Positions 1 through 6,838 of a stretch of DNA of 9,365 bases are shown here, piece after piece; position 1 is the first letter of the stretch; each line of letters opens with the position of its first letter. This stretch comes from Bacillota bacterium (GTDB lineage Bacteria > Bacillota > Clostridia > Christensenellales > Aristaeellaceae): positions 1 to 9,365 of the forward strand of contig JAEYQQ010000105.1 in assembly GCA_023409955.1 (NCBI GenBank), in the 5' to 3' direction. The notes below the pieces were generated by a model. The model was not told where the DNA came from, did not search any database, and worked only from the letters and a program-made list of their open reading frames with translations. Position numbers and translations under genes: made by a program.

Positions 1-29
1 AACGTGACAGGATGTGAGATGAAAACAAT

Positions 30-1649
30 ATGTATAGATTGATGCTGGTAGACGATGAACCAGAAATCCGGGAAGGCTTGCTTGAAATCATTCCATGGGA
101 GCAGGAAGGCTTTTCGGTGGTGGGCTGCGCCGAAAACGGCCTGGAAGCACTGCTGATGGTCCAGACAGCTGCACCTGATCTTGTGGTGACAGACATCCGA
201 ATGCCTTTTATGGATGGGCTGGAAATGGCCAGACGCATGCGCCAGTTGCTGCCCACCGTTCAGTTTGTAGTAATCAGTGGTTATGACGAATTTGACTATG
301 CCCGCCAGGCCATACAGATCCAAATGAAGGATTATGTATTAAAGCCCATATCCTCCGAAGAATTTTTGCAGGTGCTACGCCGCGTCAAAAGGCATATGGA
401 CGACGAGTACGCCCTGCGCAGCAACGTGAAAACCTTAAAAGAGCACTTTAAAAGCAGCCTGCCCATACTGCGAGAGCTTTTGCTGACGTCACTATTGAAT
501 GGCGGCGTATCTTCAAAGGATGCCCTGCAAAGCGCAGAACGGTACGACCTTGCACTACACAGCCCTCGTTATGCTGTGGCGCTGATGCGCATTAGCAGCA
601 TTACCCCAGGCAAAACAGATCAGGACCTGATCCGTGATCCGGAGCTTTTACACTTTGCTGTAATGAATATTGTAGATGAGGTTTTACATAACACCCTCGC
701 CTGCCATGTGTTTCATTACAATGGGCTGATTGCTGTGCTGTTTTTGCTGGAGGATGAAGTGATTAAGCCCTTCTCTCATGTCATGGACGCGCTACACACC
801 GCCCGGCAGACGGTGCAAAGGTTCCTGGATTGCATGGTTGCCATTGGTGTCAGCAACCCATGCTGGCAATTGCAGCAGTTGCATCATGCCAGCCAGCAAG
901 CGGCATCCGCCCTGGACCAGTCGGCGTTAATGGAGGAGGGTCAGGTGTTGTCCATTGCCGATGTTGAGCCAGGCAGTACCAGCCAGCTGACCGCAGACGA
1001 AATCACACTGCGGGCCTTATCCAACAGCATCAAGCTATGCAGCACAGAAGATGCACAGGAGATCATTCGGCAATTGATGGAGAAGGCCCGCACGTCCAAG
1101 GCGGCATTTCGGGACTACCAGGTTTTCCTGATGGAGGTGTTCCTGGCCATTGTCCGCACAGGCAGGGACATGGAGGTGGAATGGCAGGATCCCAAGGATA
1201 AGCTTTCCCTGGAAAGCATATTGCAAAGCCGTGACCTGGATCATGCGGAAAATATGTTATGTGCCCTGTGCCGCCGCTTGACTGGCTCTATTCGCGATAC
1301 CAGGTTGGAATCTGGCAAGCTGCTGATTCAAAATGCGGTGGATTACATTACCGAACGTTTCCATATGAGCGATATGTCCCTGGAAAAAATCTGCCATCAC
1401 CTGCATATCAGCACTGCCTATTTCAGCACCCTGTTCAAACGAGAAACAAAAAAGACGTTTCACCAATACCTGACAGAGCTTCGGATGGACAAAGCCATGA
1501 CCTTACTTACCGGCAGTGACCTAAAAACCGCTGATATTGCCATGCAGGTAGGTCTTGGCGACCCCAGCTATTTTAGCTATTCCTTTAAAAAACACTTTGG
1601 CATATCCCCCTCCCAGGCCCGAAAAACCCCCAGGGAGGAAAGGGCATGA
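30..1649 (+). CDS. AraC-family response regulator (YesN type) of a two-component system
   Basis: Cytoplasmic transcription regulator, 539 residues, probably phosphorylated by the kinase encoded next. Seen in sequence: an N-terminal receiver domain (about 1-120) with the acidic pocket D8/D9, phospho-acceptor D55 (in VTDIRMP), S83 and K105 (in LKP). A long, poorly conserved middle region follows (about 130-425), as in YesN-type regulators. A C-terminal AraC-type domain (about 430-535) has two helix-turn-helix units (around MSLEKICHHLHISTAYFS and KTADIAMQVGLGDPSYFS). The ATG at 30 is preceded by AGGATGTGAG (9-18), a weak site at longish spacing; the nearby ATGs at 12 and 19 lead to early stops. 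The end overlaps the kinase start (ATGA, 1646-1649), indicating one operon and translational coupling. Family members usually control carbohydrate uptake or degradation genes; the targets are not visible here. Confidence 0.97.
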   Translation: MYRLMLVDDEPEIREGLLEIIPWEQEGFSVVGCAENGLEALLMVQTAAPDLVVTDIRMPFMDGLEMARRMRQLLPTVQFVVISGYDEFDYARQAIQIQMKDYVLKPISSEEFLQVLRRVKRHMDDEYALRSNVKTLKEHFKSSLPILRELLLTSLLNGGVSSKDALQSAERYDLALHSPRYAVALMRISSITPGKTDQDLIRDPELLHFAVMNIVDEVLHNTLACHVFHYNGLIAVLFLLEDEVIKPFSHVMDALHTARQTVQRFLDCMVAIGVSNPCWQLQQLHHASQQAASALDQSALMEEGQVLSIADVEPGSTSQLTADEITLRALSNSIKLCSTEDAQEIIRQLMEKARTSKAAFRDYQVFLMEVFLAIVRTGRDMEVEWQDPKDKLSLESILQSRDLDHAENMLCALCRRLTGSIRDTRLESGKLLIQNAVDYITERFHMSDMSLEKICHHLHISTAYFSTLFKRETKKTFHQYLTELRMDKAMTLLTGSDLKTADIAMQVGLGDPSYFSYSFKKHFGISPSQARKTPREERA

Positions 1650-3394
1650 GGTGGCGAAGCCGCGCAAAAACCGAGGGCAACAGCCTTCAAATGGTCGTAA
1701 CCGCCTTTTTTATTGTCGGCATGATCCTGCTTATGTTGTTTGTCAGTGTTAGTCTGGGGACGCGGCTTTCCCACCTGCTAGAGGAAAACGCGATGTCCCG
1801 CACACGGCAGACGGTGGACCAGGGCAACGCCAGCCTTGGGGTCTACGTCAGCGGTATGCTGGAAACCATGGACTATTTGGGGAGCCTGGTGGCGATGTCG
1901 CCTGATGTATCTGATGGGGAATTGAAAAATGACATGGCCTTTTTACAAAAAAGCCGCAAGGATGTGGCAGCCATGGCGTTATTTTCACCTGAAGGCGAGC
2001 TGCTCACGGGAACGGCCGGGGAGCTAGCTAAGCCAGCATGGGAAGTAATGGGCTACAGCTGGTTCCAAAAACCCAAACAGTCGGGCACCAAGACGGTTTT
2101 CTTTTCCTCGCCCTATGTGCAAAACATATTTGCCGGACAGTATGCCTGGATTATCACCTTAAGCAGGACCGTGGAATACAAGCGGAACGGACAGCGGGAA
2201 ACCGGCGTATTGATGGCGGACTTTGCCTTCAGCGCCATCTCCGGCCTGTGCGAGAATATCAGCCTGGGTGAAAGCGGCTATGTCTATCTGGTGGATACGG
2301 AAACGGAAATCGTATATCACCCCCAGCAGCAATTGATTTATGCAGGCCTTAAGACTGAAAACCTGGCCGCCGTTCGGGAGCAGGTATTTGGAAGGTGCCG
2401 GGATACGCTGGAGGGCCGGGAGAGGCTGCTGACCATTACCACGGTGGATTACACCCGCTGGCGCATGGTGGGCGTTGCGTACCTGGACGAAATCCTCTCC
2501 ATACAGCCAGAGCTTATTCGGGTTACCATTACCATACTCATTGCCGGGGCGCTGCTGGCTGTGGTGATAGCCATTTTATCTGCGGTGCACGTTTCCACCC
2601 CCATCATACAGCTGGAAAAGATCATGGCCAGGGTGGAGGCAGGTACAATGGATGTATGCATCCATGAACAGGGCTTTGCGGAAATCAGGTCCTTAAGCCG
2701 TACCTTCAACCACATGCTGTCCCGTATCCGCAAGCTCATGGAGCAGATTGTGCATGAGCAGGAAACAAAGCGCTTGCATGAGCTAAATGCATTGCAGGCC
2801 CAGATCAACCCCCATTTTTTGTACAACACACTGGACTCCATTGTTTGGATGCAGGAGAGGGGCAAAAGCCAGGAGGCCATCGTCATGGTTACGGCGCTGG
2901 CGCGGCTGTTTCGCATATCCATCAGCAAGGGCCGAAACATCATTACCGTTCGGGAAGAGCTGGAGCATGTACGCAATTATCTGATCATACAGAAGATGCG
3001 CTTTAAAAATAAATTCGATTACACCATTACCGCACAGGAGGAAACACTGGACCTGCGCACCATCAAGCTGATTGTGCAACCCATTGTGGAAAACGCCATC
3101 GCCCACGGGCTGGAGGAGTATTCGGTGGATAAGGGGCTGGTGGAGATCAGCGCATATCTTCAAGACGATATGCTGATCTTTCGGGTTAAGGACAATGGCG
3201 CGGGCATGGCCCCTAAGCAGGTGGAAAACATATTGACCACGCCTGCAGGCCGGTCAGGCATCGGGGTAAAAAACGTCCATGAACGCATACAGCTGACCTT
3301 CGGCAAGGAATACGGCCTTGTCATTAGCAGCGCCCTGGATGAAGGCACCCAGGTACTGCTGCGCCTGCCGGGCAGACAGGAGGAGATGGAATGA
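1646..3394 (+). CDS. Sensor histidine kinase, YesM/LytS-like, with Cache and HAMP domains
   Basis: Membrane sensor kinase, 582 residues, expected to phosphorylate D55 of the regulator encoded just upstream. Seen: transmembrane segment 1 (about 16-38); an extracytoplasmic region (about 40-290) consistent with a double Cache sensor, including the GESGYVYLVD motif; transmembrane segment 2 (about 293-315); HAMP linker (about 316-368). The His_kinase-type phospho-acceptor H390 lies in QINPHFLYNTLDS. The ATPase domain has an N box around N483 (ENAIAHG), a G1 box D516-N-G-A-G-M521 and a later GIGVKNV box. This architecture is the standard one for YesM-type kinases. The start is supported by GGGAGG at 1633-1638, 7 bases before the ATG. 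It overlaps both neighbouring genes by 4 bases. The signal is unknown; the binding-protein-like gene that follows suggests a sugar or similar small ligand sensed outside the cell, possibly with that protein as co-sensor. Confidence 0.97.
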   Translation: MRWRSRAKTEGNSLQMVVTAFFIVGMILLMLFVSVSLGTRLSHLLEENAMSRTRQTVDQGNASLGVYVSGMLETMDYLGSLVAMSPDVSDGELKNDMAFLQKSRKDVAAMALFSPEGELLTGTAGELAKPAWEVMGYSWFQKPKQSGTKTVFFSSPYVQNIFAGQYAWIITLSRTVEYKRNGQRETGVLMADFAFSAISGLCENISLGESGYVYLVDTETEIVYHPQQQLIYAGLKTENLAAVREQVFGRCRDTLEGRERLLTITTVDYTRWRMVGVAYLDEILSIQPELIRVTITILIAGALLAVVIAILSAVHVSTPIIQLEKIMARVEAGTMDVCIHEQGFAEIRSLSRTFNHMLSRIRKLMEQIVHEQETKRLHELNALQAQINPHFLYNTLDSIVWMQERGKSQEAIVMVTALARLFRISISKGRNIITVREELEHVRNYLIIQKMRFKNKFDYTITAQEETLDLRTIKLIVQPIVENAIAHGLEEYSVDKGLVEISAYLQDDMLIFRVKDNGAGMAPKQVENILTTPAGRSGIGVKNVHERIQLTFGKEYGLVISSALDEGTQVLLRLPGRQEEME

Positions 3395-4356
3395 AAAAGC
3401 ATGTCATTGTCTCTATACTGTGTGTTGCCCTGGCAGTGCTGATCTTGATCTGGGGCCTGACGCCGATGACCAGTACACGTAAGCAGTCAACGGGCGGAAC
3501 GGTGGCCCTTTTGCTGGATACGGACATTGGCGCTGGCGCCCTTCAAATGAAACAGGGAGCCAAGCAGGCGGCCAAGGAGCAGAAGGTGGAGCTTTTGACT
3601 GCAACGGCAGACTATTCCGCCAACGCAGCCCAAAGTCAGGCAGAACTGATGATGCAGCTGCTAAATCGGGATGTTCGGGCGCTTTTGCTGGTGCCGGTGC
3701 AGGGGGCCGATTTAAGCGAAGCCATGATGGAGGCAGAGCGGCGAAAGGTGCCTGTGCTGACTCTTTCGGAGGCCCCTCAATTAAGCGGTGCCGCATGCAA
3801 CATCAGCGCTGACCATGTAAAGGCTGGGACCCTGGCGGCACAAGCACTGCTTGAGCGCATCAAGGAGCCAGGCCGTGCGCTTTTGGTTGTGGGTGATGCG
3901 GCGGATGATGCAGCTGCCTTACGACGAAAGGGAGCCATGCAGGTACTGGAAGGCCAGCAGGATTTTCAAGTAGTGCTGGAAACGGTTTTGGAAGGCAAAT
4001 CCCCTGAAAATGTTTTGTCCATTCTGGAAAAGCACCCCCAGATCAACTGTATTTTGGTGCTTACCGGCGGGGCGACAGAAACCTGTGCCCTGGCCATGGG
4101 CCGACACATGATGGACATGCCGCTGGTGGGGCTTGATTGCGGCCAAAATAGAAACCTCTACCTGGAAAACGGCCAGGTGGATGCCATGGTGCTGGGCATG
4201 CCCTTTGCCATGGGGTATCTGGGCGTTCAGTTTGCTATGCAGGCATTGGAAGGAAAGGATTTCCCCCACCGCTACTATACTGAAAGCCGTGTTATCGACA
4301 GGGAAAACATGTACCTGCCAGAAAACCAGAAACTAGCTTTTCCATTGCTGCAATGA
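3391..4356 (+). CDS. Membrane-anchored periplasmic-binding-protein-like protein (Peripla_BP_4 / LacI-like fold)
   Basis: A 321-residue extracytoplasmic binding protein of the sugar-binding type I fold. Seen: an N-terminal hydrophobic segment (about 4-24) after MKKH, followed at about 37 by TVALLLDTD and a run of alternating strands and helices typical of ribose/galactose-binding proteins (LLLVPV, VPVLTLSE, ALLVVGD, CILVLTGG, MPLVGLD). No lipobox precedes a cysteine: the only early Cys, at 11, sits inside the hydrophobic stretch. The protein is therefore more likely anchored by an uncleaved segment, or secreted, than a lipoprotein. The start has AGGAGGAG at 3378-3385 and overlaps the kinase stop (ATGA). 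The order regulator-kinase-binding protein, with no ABC permease or ATPase following, suggests an accessory sensor that presents ligand to the kinase's extracellular domain, as in known three-component sugar-sensing systems. That role is inference; the fold call is solid. An ordinary transport binding protein with distant partners remains possible. Confidence 0.92.
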   Translation: MKKHVIVSILCVALAVLILIWGLTPMTSTRKQSTGGTVALLLDTDIGAGALQMKQGAKQAAKEQKVELLTATADYSANAAQSQAELMMQLLNRDVRALLLVPVQGADLSEAMMEAERRKVPVLTLSEAPQLSGAACNISADHVKAGTLAAQALLERIKEPGRALLVVGDAADDAAALRRKGAMQVLEGQQDFQVVLETVLEGKSPENVLSILEKHPQINCILVLTGGATETCALAMGRHMMDMPLVGLDCGQNRNLYLENGQVDAMVLGMPFAMGYLGVQFAMQALEGKDFPHRYYTESRVIDRENMYLPENQKLAFPLLQ

Positions 4357-4367
4357 TACAATTGCAG
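4348..4367 (+). repeat. Short inverted repeat spanning the end of the binding-protein gene
   Basis: CTGCAAT (4348-4354) and ATTGCAG (4361-4367) are perfect inverted copies around the 6-base loop GATACA, overlapping the TGA stop of the upstream gene. A G-U and a U-A pair could extend the stem by two. No T-run follows, so it is not a convincing rho-independent terminator. It could be a weak attenuating hairpin, an mRNA end-stabilising structure, an operator, or chance. Confidence 0.4.
4354..4362 (+). promoter_or_regulatory. Possible extended -10 promoter for the GNAT/FAD/Fe-S operon
   Basis: TGATACAAT fits the extended -10 form TGnTATAAT with one mismatch and lies in the only gap between the sensory operon and the acetyltransferase gene, 31 bases before that gene's ATG. 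There is no good -35 hexamer at normal spacing, which extended -10 promoters can tolerate. Read-through from the sensory operon is the alternative. It overlaps the 4348-4367 dyad, so the two elements could interact. Confidence 0.3.
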
Positions 4368-4392
4368 TACATAAATTAGGGGAGGCTATGAC

Positions 4393-4965
4393 ATGTCTTA
4401 CACGGTAAAACCCCTGAGCCCTGATCTGGCTAAGACCTTTGTTGACTACATCGGCAGGCTCGATTTTCACCATGCCCCCCACTGGTCAACATGCTACTGC
4501 CGCTACTTTTATACCGATTGCAGCCATGAGCAGTGGTTTGAACGTACCGGAGAACAAAATGCCGCCGAAGCCCTGGAAATGATTGAAGAGGGAAACATGA
4601 ACGGTTATCTGGCCTTTGATGGGGATACCTGCATTGGCTGGTGCTGCGCAGATGACGCCAAGGCCTATGTTCGCTTGAAGGAAGAGATGCGGCCTATCAT
4701 CCAGGGAAAAAAAGCAGGCGCTGTCCTATGCTACGTCATCCATCCCGATTACCGAGGCCAGGGCGTAGCCAGGCTGCTGCTGCGCTGCGCAGTGGAAGCG
4801 TTCAAGCAAAAAGGGTATGACATCCTACTGGCTCAGCCTGTGGATTTGAAAAGCGATTTGGAAAAGCGCTTTAACGGAACGCTGAAAATGTATCAAGAGC
4901 AGGGCTTTACAACCATCCAGCAGCACGGTGACCTGAGTGTGATGATGCTGGATTTGAAAGCATGA
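4393..4965 (+). CDS. GNAT-family N-acetyltransferase, cysteine-rich
   Basis: A 190-residue protein of the GNAT fold, expected to transfer an acyl group from acetyl-CoA to an unknown amine. Seen: the C-terminal half carries the acetyl-CoA pyrophosphate-binding signature around residues 114-127 (YVIHPDYRGQGVAR, with R121, G124 and A126 matching Q/RxxGxG/A) and a following helix. The N-terminal part has an unusual aromatic/cysteine segment (HWSTCYCRYFYTDC, about 30-43) and a later TCIGWCC. There are eight cysteines in all (34, 36, 43, 80, 84, 85, 113, 132), many for a cytoplasmic GNAT enzyme; metal or redox roles are possible but unproven. The start at 4393 is chosen because GGAGG (4381-4385) is 7 bases upstream; the ATG at 4388 is too close to it and out of frame. 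The stop overlaps the FAD oxidoreductase start (ATGA, 4962-4965). The substrate cannot be told from sequence. Confidence 0.93.
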   Translation: MSYTVKPLSPDLAKTFVDYIGRLDFHHAPHWSTCYCRYFYTDCSHEQWFERTGEQNAAEALEMIEEGNMNGYLAFDGDTCIGWCCADDAKAYVRLKEEMRPIIQGKKAGAVLCYVIHPDYRGQGVARLLLRCAVEAFKQKGYDILLAQPVDLKSDLEKRFNGTLKMYQEQGFTTIQQHGDLSVMMLDLKA

Positions 4966-6068
4966 CACAGGCCATGATCCCCTTTGATGCAGCCATTATT
5001 GGCCTAGGCCCTGCCGGTGCCACACTTGCACGGCTGCTATCTTCGAAACTGAATCTATTTGCATTAGACGGCACGACGCAAAAAGGCGAAAAGCCTTGCG
5101 GCGGCTTACTGGCACCCGATGCGCAGAAGGCGTTGGCCAGCCTTGGTTTAACGCTTCCCAATGAAGTGTTGGCTTCCCCCCAGATATTCAGTGTAAAAAC
5201 CATCGGCATCGAAAAAAGTCGTATTCGTTATTACCCACGTTCTTACATAAACCTTCATCGGCATACATTTGACCGGTGGCTTGTTTCCCTGATTCCAGAC
5301 AGTGTGACAATAGCAGATGGCATCTGCCGGGCTGTATGGCAGGAAAACGATCTTTATCATGTCGCCTATACCTTGCCAGATGGGTGCCAGCGGGAGATTA
5401 CAGCTCGGTATCTCATTGGGGCAGATGGAGCCAATTCCATCATCCGGCGCACTTTTTTCAAGCACCAAAAAATGCAAAGCTATGTTGCCATTCAGCAGTG
5501 GTTCCACCAGGTCGAAGGCAATCCTTTTTATTCCTGTGTGTTTGACAAAAGCAAAGACAGCCTCTGCTCCTGGTCCATATCCAAAGACCATGCCCTGGTA
5601 TTTGGCGGCGCATATCAAGCAAAGAACTGCCGGGGGACCTTTGAAAGGCAAAAGCGTGCGCTTCATGGGTTTGGTTTTTCTTTTAATGAGGCCTATAAAA
5701 CGGAAGGCTGCCTGGTGCTTAAACCCAAAGCCTTGGAGCGCTTTTGCTTGGGCCGGGACAATGTATTTCTTTTGGGGGAAGCAGCCGGTTTTATCAGCCC
5801 CAGTTCCCTGGAAGGCATCAGCTGGGCCATGAACAGCGCCATCTGCTTATCCAAAGCATTGAAAAGCCGCATGCAGAATAAGCATGCAGCCTACCGCCGG
5901 GAAACCAGAAGTCTGAGGTTGAAACGGTTTTTCAAAGCGATGAAATGTCCCTTTTTGTATAATTCCCTGCTGCGATTTTTCGTAATGGCAAGCGGTATTC
6001 AATCCATTGATCTGTTGGAAGCTGCCTCAGGGGAAACAACCTTGCCCGTCATGACCCGGGAGGTGTGA
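4962..6068 (+). CDS. FAD-dependent oxidoreductase of the geranylgeranyl reductase family
   Basis: A 368-residue flavoprotein of the p-hydroxybenzoate hydroxylase-like superfamily, closest in motifs to geranylgeranyl/digeranylgeranyl-lipid reductases. Seen: the N-terminal FAD dinucleotide-binding motif G14-L-G-P-A-G19; KPCGGLL (45-51), the characteristic P-C-G-G element of geranylgeranyl reductases; GADGANS (153-159), the DG motif; and GEAAGFISPSSLEG (272-285), the second FAD-contacting GD-like motif. No strong transmembrane segment is evident. Archaeal and plant relatives saturate isoprenoid chains; many bacterial members have no known substrate, and an isoprenoid or quinone substrate here is inference only. 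The start shares ATGA with the acetyltransferase stop and has only a weak ribosome binding site, so coupled translation is likely; a second in-frame ATG lies at 4974. The end nearly abuts the QueG-like Fe-S gene, a plausible electron donor or partner. Confidence 0.88.
   Translation: MTQAMIPFDAAIIGLGPAGATLARLLSSKLNLFALDGTTQKGEKPCGGLLAPDAQKALASLGLTLPNEVLASPQIFSVKTIGIEKSRIRYYPRSYINLHRHTFDRWLVSLIPDSVTIADGICRAVWQENDLYHVAYTLPDGCQREITARYLIGADGANSIIRRTFFKHQKMQSYVAIQQWFHQVEGNPFYSCVFDKSKDSLCSWSISKDHALVFGGAYQAKNCRGTFERQKRALHGFGFSFNEAYKTEGCLVLKPKALERFCLGRDNVFLLGEAAGFISPSSLEGISWAMNSAICLSKALKSRMQNKHAAYRRETRSLRLKRFFKAMKCPFLYNSLLRFFVMASGIQSIDLLEAASGETTLPVMTREV
6058..6064 (+). promoter_or_regulatory. Ribosome binding site that decides the start of the QueG-like gene
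   Basis: GGGAGGT lies inside the last codons of the upstream FAD gene. The GGAGG core (6059-6063) is 7 bases before ATG 6071 but only 1 base before the in-frame GTG at 6065, favouring the ATG. Confidence 0.7.
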
Positions 6069-6070
6069 AG

Positions 6071-6772
6071 ATGGATGCTTTTTCACAGGCGTTCCGCGAC
6101 TTTATGGTAAACAGCGGCGCATCCCTGTGCGGCTTTGGGGATTTGCAAAGCATGACAGATGGTGATTTACGCTATGGTGTTTCTGTTGCCATTGCATTGC
6201 CTGTTGAAATAGTACAGTCCATTGAAAACGGCCCCAGCCGCATGTATTTTGACGCATACCATAGCATCAGCCAAAGGCTGGACAGCATTGTAACGGCAGG
6301 AGCCGACCATCTTTTGTCAAAAGGGTATCATGCTCATGCCCAGACACGGGCCAATGTCGTGGAAACGCCTGGGTATCGCACCGTGCTTCCCCACAAGACC
6401 GTGGCTACCAGGGCTGGCCTTGGCTGGATTGGTAAAAGCGCGCTGCTGGTAACCCCGGAATTTGGCCCGGCTGTGCGAATCTCTTCCCTGCTTACCAATG
6501 CGCCCCTGGAAACGGCGCTGCCCATCAACCACTCCAAATGCGGCAGCTGCACCGCCTGCAGGGACCACTGCCCCGGCAAGGCCATCAGCGGAAAGCAGTG
6601 GGATGTCAACATGGATAGAGACGCGTTTTTTCATGCGGATGATTGCCGCAAGGCGGCAAGAGCTCTTTCGGCTAAACAACTGAATGAAGAAGTTTCCCTA
6701 TGCGGCAAGTGCATAGCGGTTTGCCCGTTTACAAAGCGGTATATGAAAAATTATGTTTCCAATATGTTGTAA
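6071..6772 (+). CDS. QueG-like double [4Fe-4S] cluster protein, short and without the queuosine-type catalytic Asp
   Basis: Cytoplasmic Fe-S protein of about 233 residues (235 if the GTG at 6065 is used; numbering here counts from that GTG). Seen: AGLGWIGK (117-124), the hallmark of epoxyqueuosine reductase (QueG, COG1600). It is followed by two ferredoxin-type clusters, C159-x2-C162-x2-C165-x3-C169-P and C194 ... C213-x2-C216-x3-C220-P. It lacks the C-terminal extension of full-length QueG (usually over 300 residues) and ends just after the second cluster. The catalytic Asp of QueG normally lies 13 residues before AGLGW in a DxxPxxE motif; here that position is Tyr104 and the Glu position is His110. 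It is therefore unlikely to reduce epoxyqueuosine; an electron-transfer or other B12-independent reductase role is inference. It follows the FAD oxidoreductase with no gap, suggesting joint function. Confidence 0.9.
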   Translation: MDAFSQAFRDFMVNSGASLCGFGDLQSMTDGDLRYGVSVAIALPVEIVQSIENGPSRMYFDAYHSISQRLDSIVTAGADHLLSKGYHAHAQTRANVVETPGYRTVLPHKTVATRAGLGWIGKSALLVTPEFGPAVRISSLLTNAPLETALPINHSKCGSCTACRDHCPGKAISGKQWDVNMDRDAFFHADDCRKAARALSAKQLNEEVSLCGKCIAVCPFTKRYMKNYVSNML

Positions 6773-6801
6773 ATGCAACAGAACCATACATGGAATCCAG
6801 G

Positions 6802-6807
6802 TATACT
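6802..6807 (+). promoter_or_regulatory. Possible -10 element upstream of the flavodiiron gene
   Basis: TATACT, one mismatch from TATAAT, lies in the 66-base gap between the QueG-like and flavodiiron genes, 31 bases before the chosen ATG. No convincing -35 hexamer is present at 16-18 bases. It could give the flavodiiron gene an independent promoter; the evidence is weak. Confidence 0.22.
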
Positions 6808-6825
6808 GAGTACAGAAAGATGCCT

Positions 6826-6832
6826 AGGAGGG
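6826..6832 (+). promoter_or_regulatory. Strong ribosome binding site fixing the flavodiiron start
   Basis: AGGAGGG is 6 bases before ATG 6839. The in-frame ATG at 6773, directly after the upstream stop, has no comparable site and would add 22 residues with no family counterpart. Confidence 0.85.
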
Positions 6833-6838
6833 AACTGT

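Noticed and set aside
1..29. Tail of an upstream gene at the window start
   Set aside because: Only 29 bases are visible; a TGA is present in one frame, but there is too little sequence to support any coding call.
2449..2976. A 175-codon - strand open frame within the kinase gene
   Set aside because: It is fully inside a histidine kinase with intact HAMP and phospho-acceptor motifs; low-complexity Ser/Met-rich translation marks it as a shadow.
6065..6070. GTG at 6065 as start of the QueG-like gene
   Set aside because: The GGAGG core ends only 1 base before it, while the ATG at 6071 has the normal 7-base spacing. The difference is two residues.
6773..6838. A 22-residue N-terminal extension of the flavodiiron protein from ATG 6773
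   Set aside because: There is no ribosome binding site at 6773, while AGGAGGG sits 6 bases before ATG 6839. The extension has no counterpart in the family, and the ligand His79 numbering fits the shorter start.
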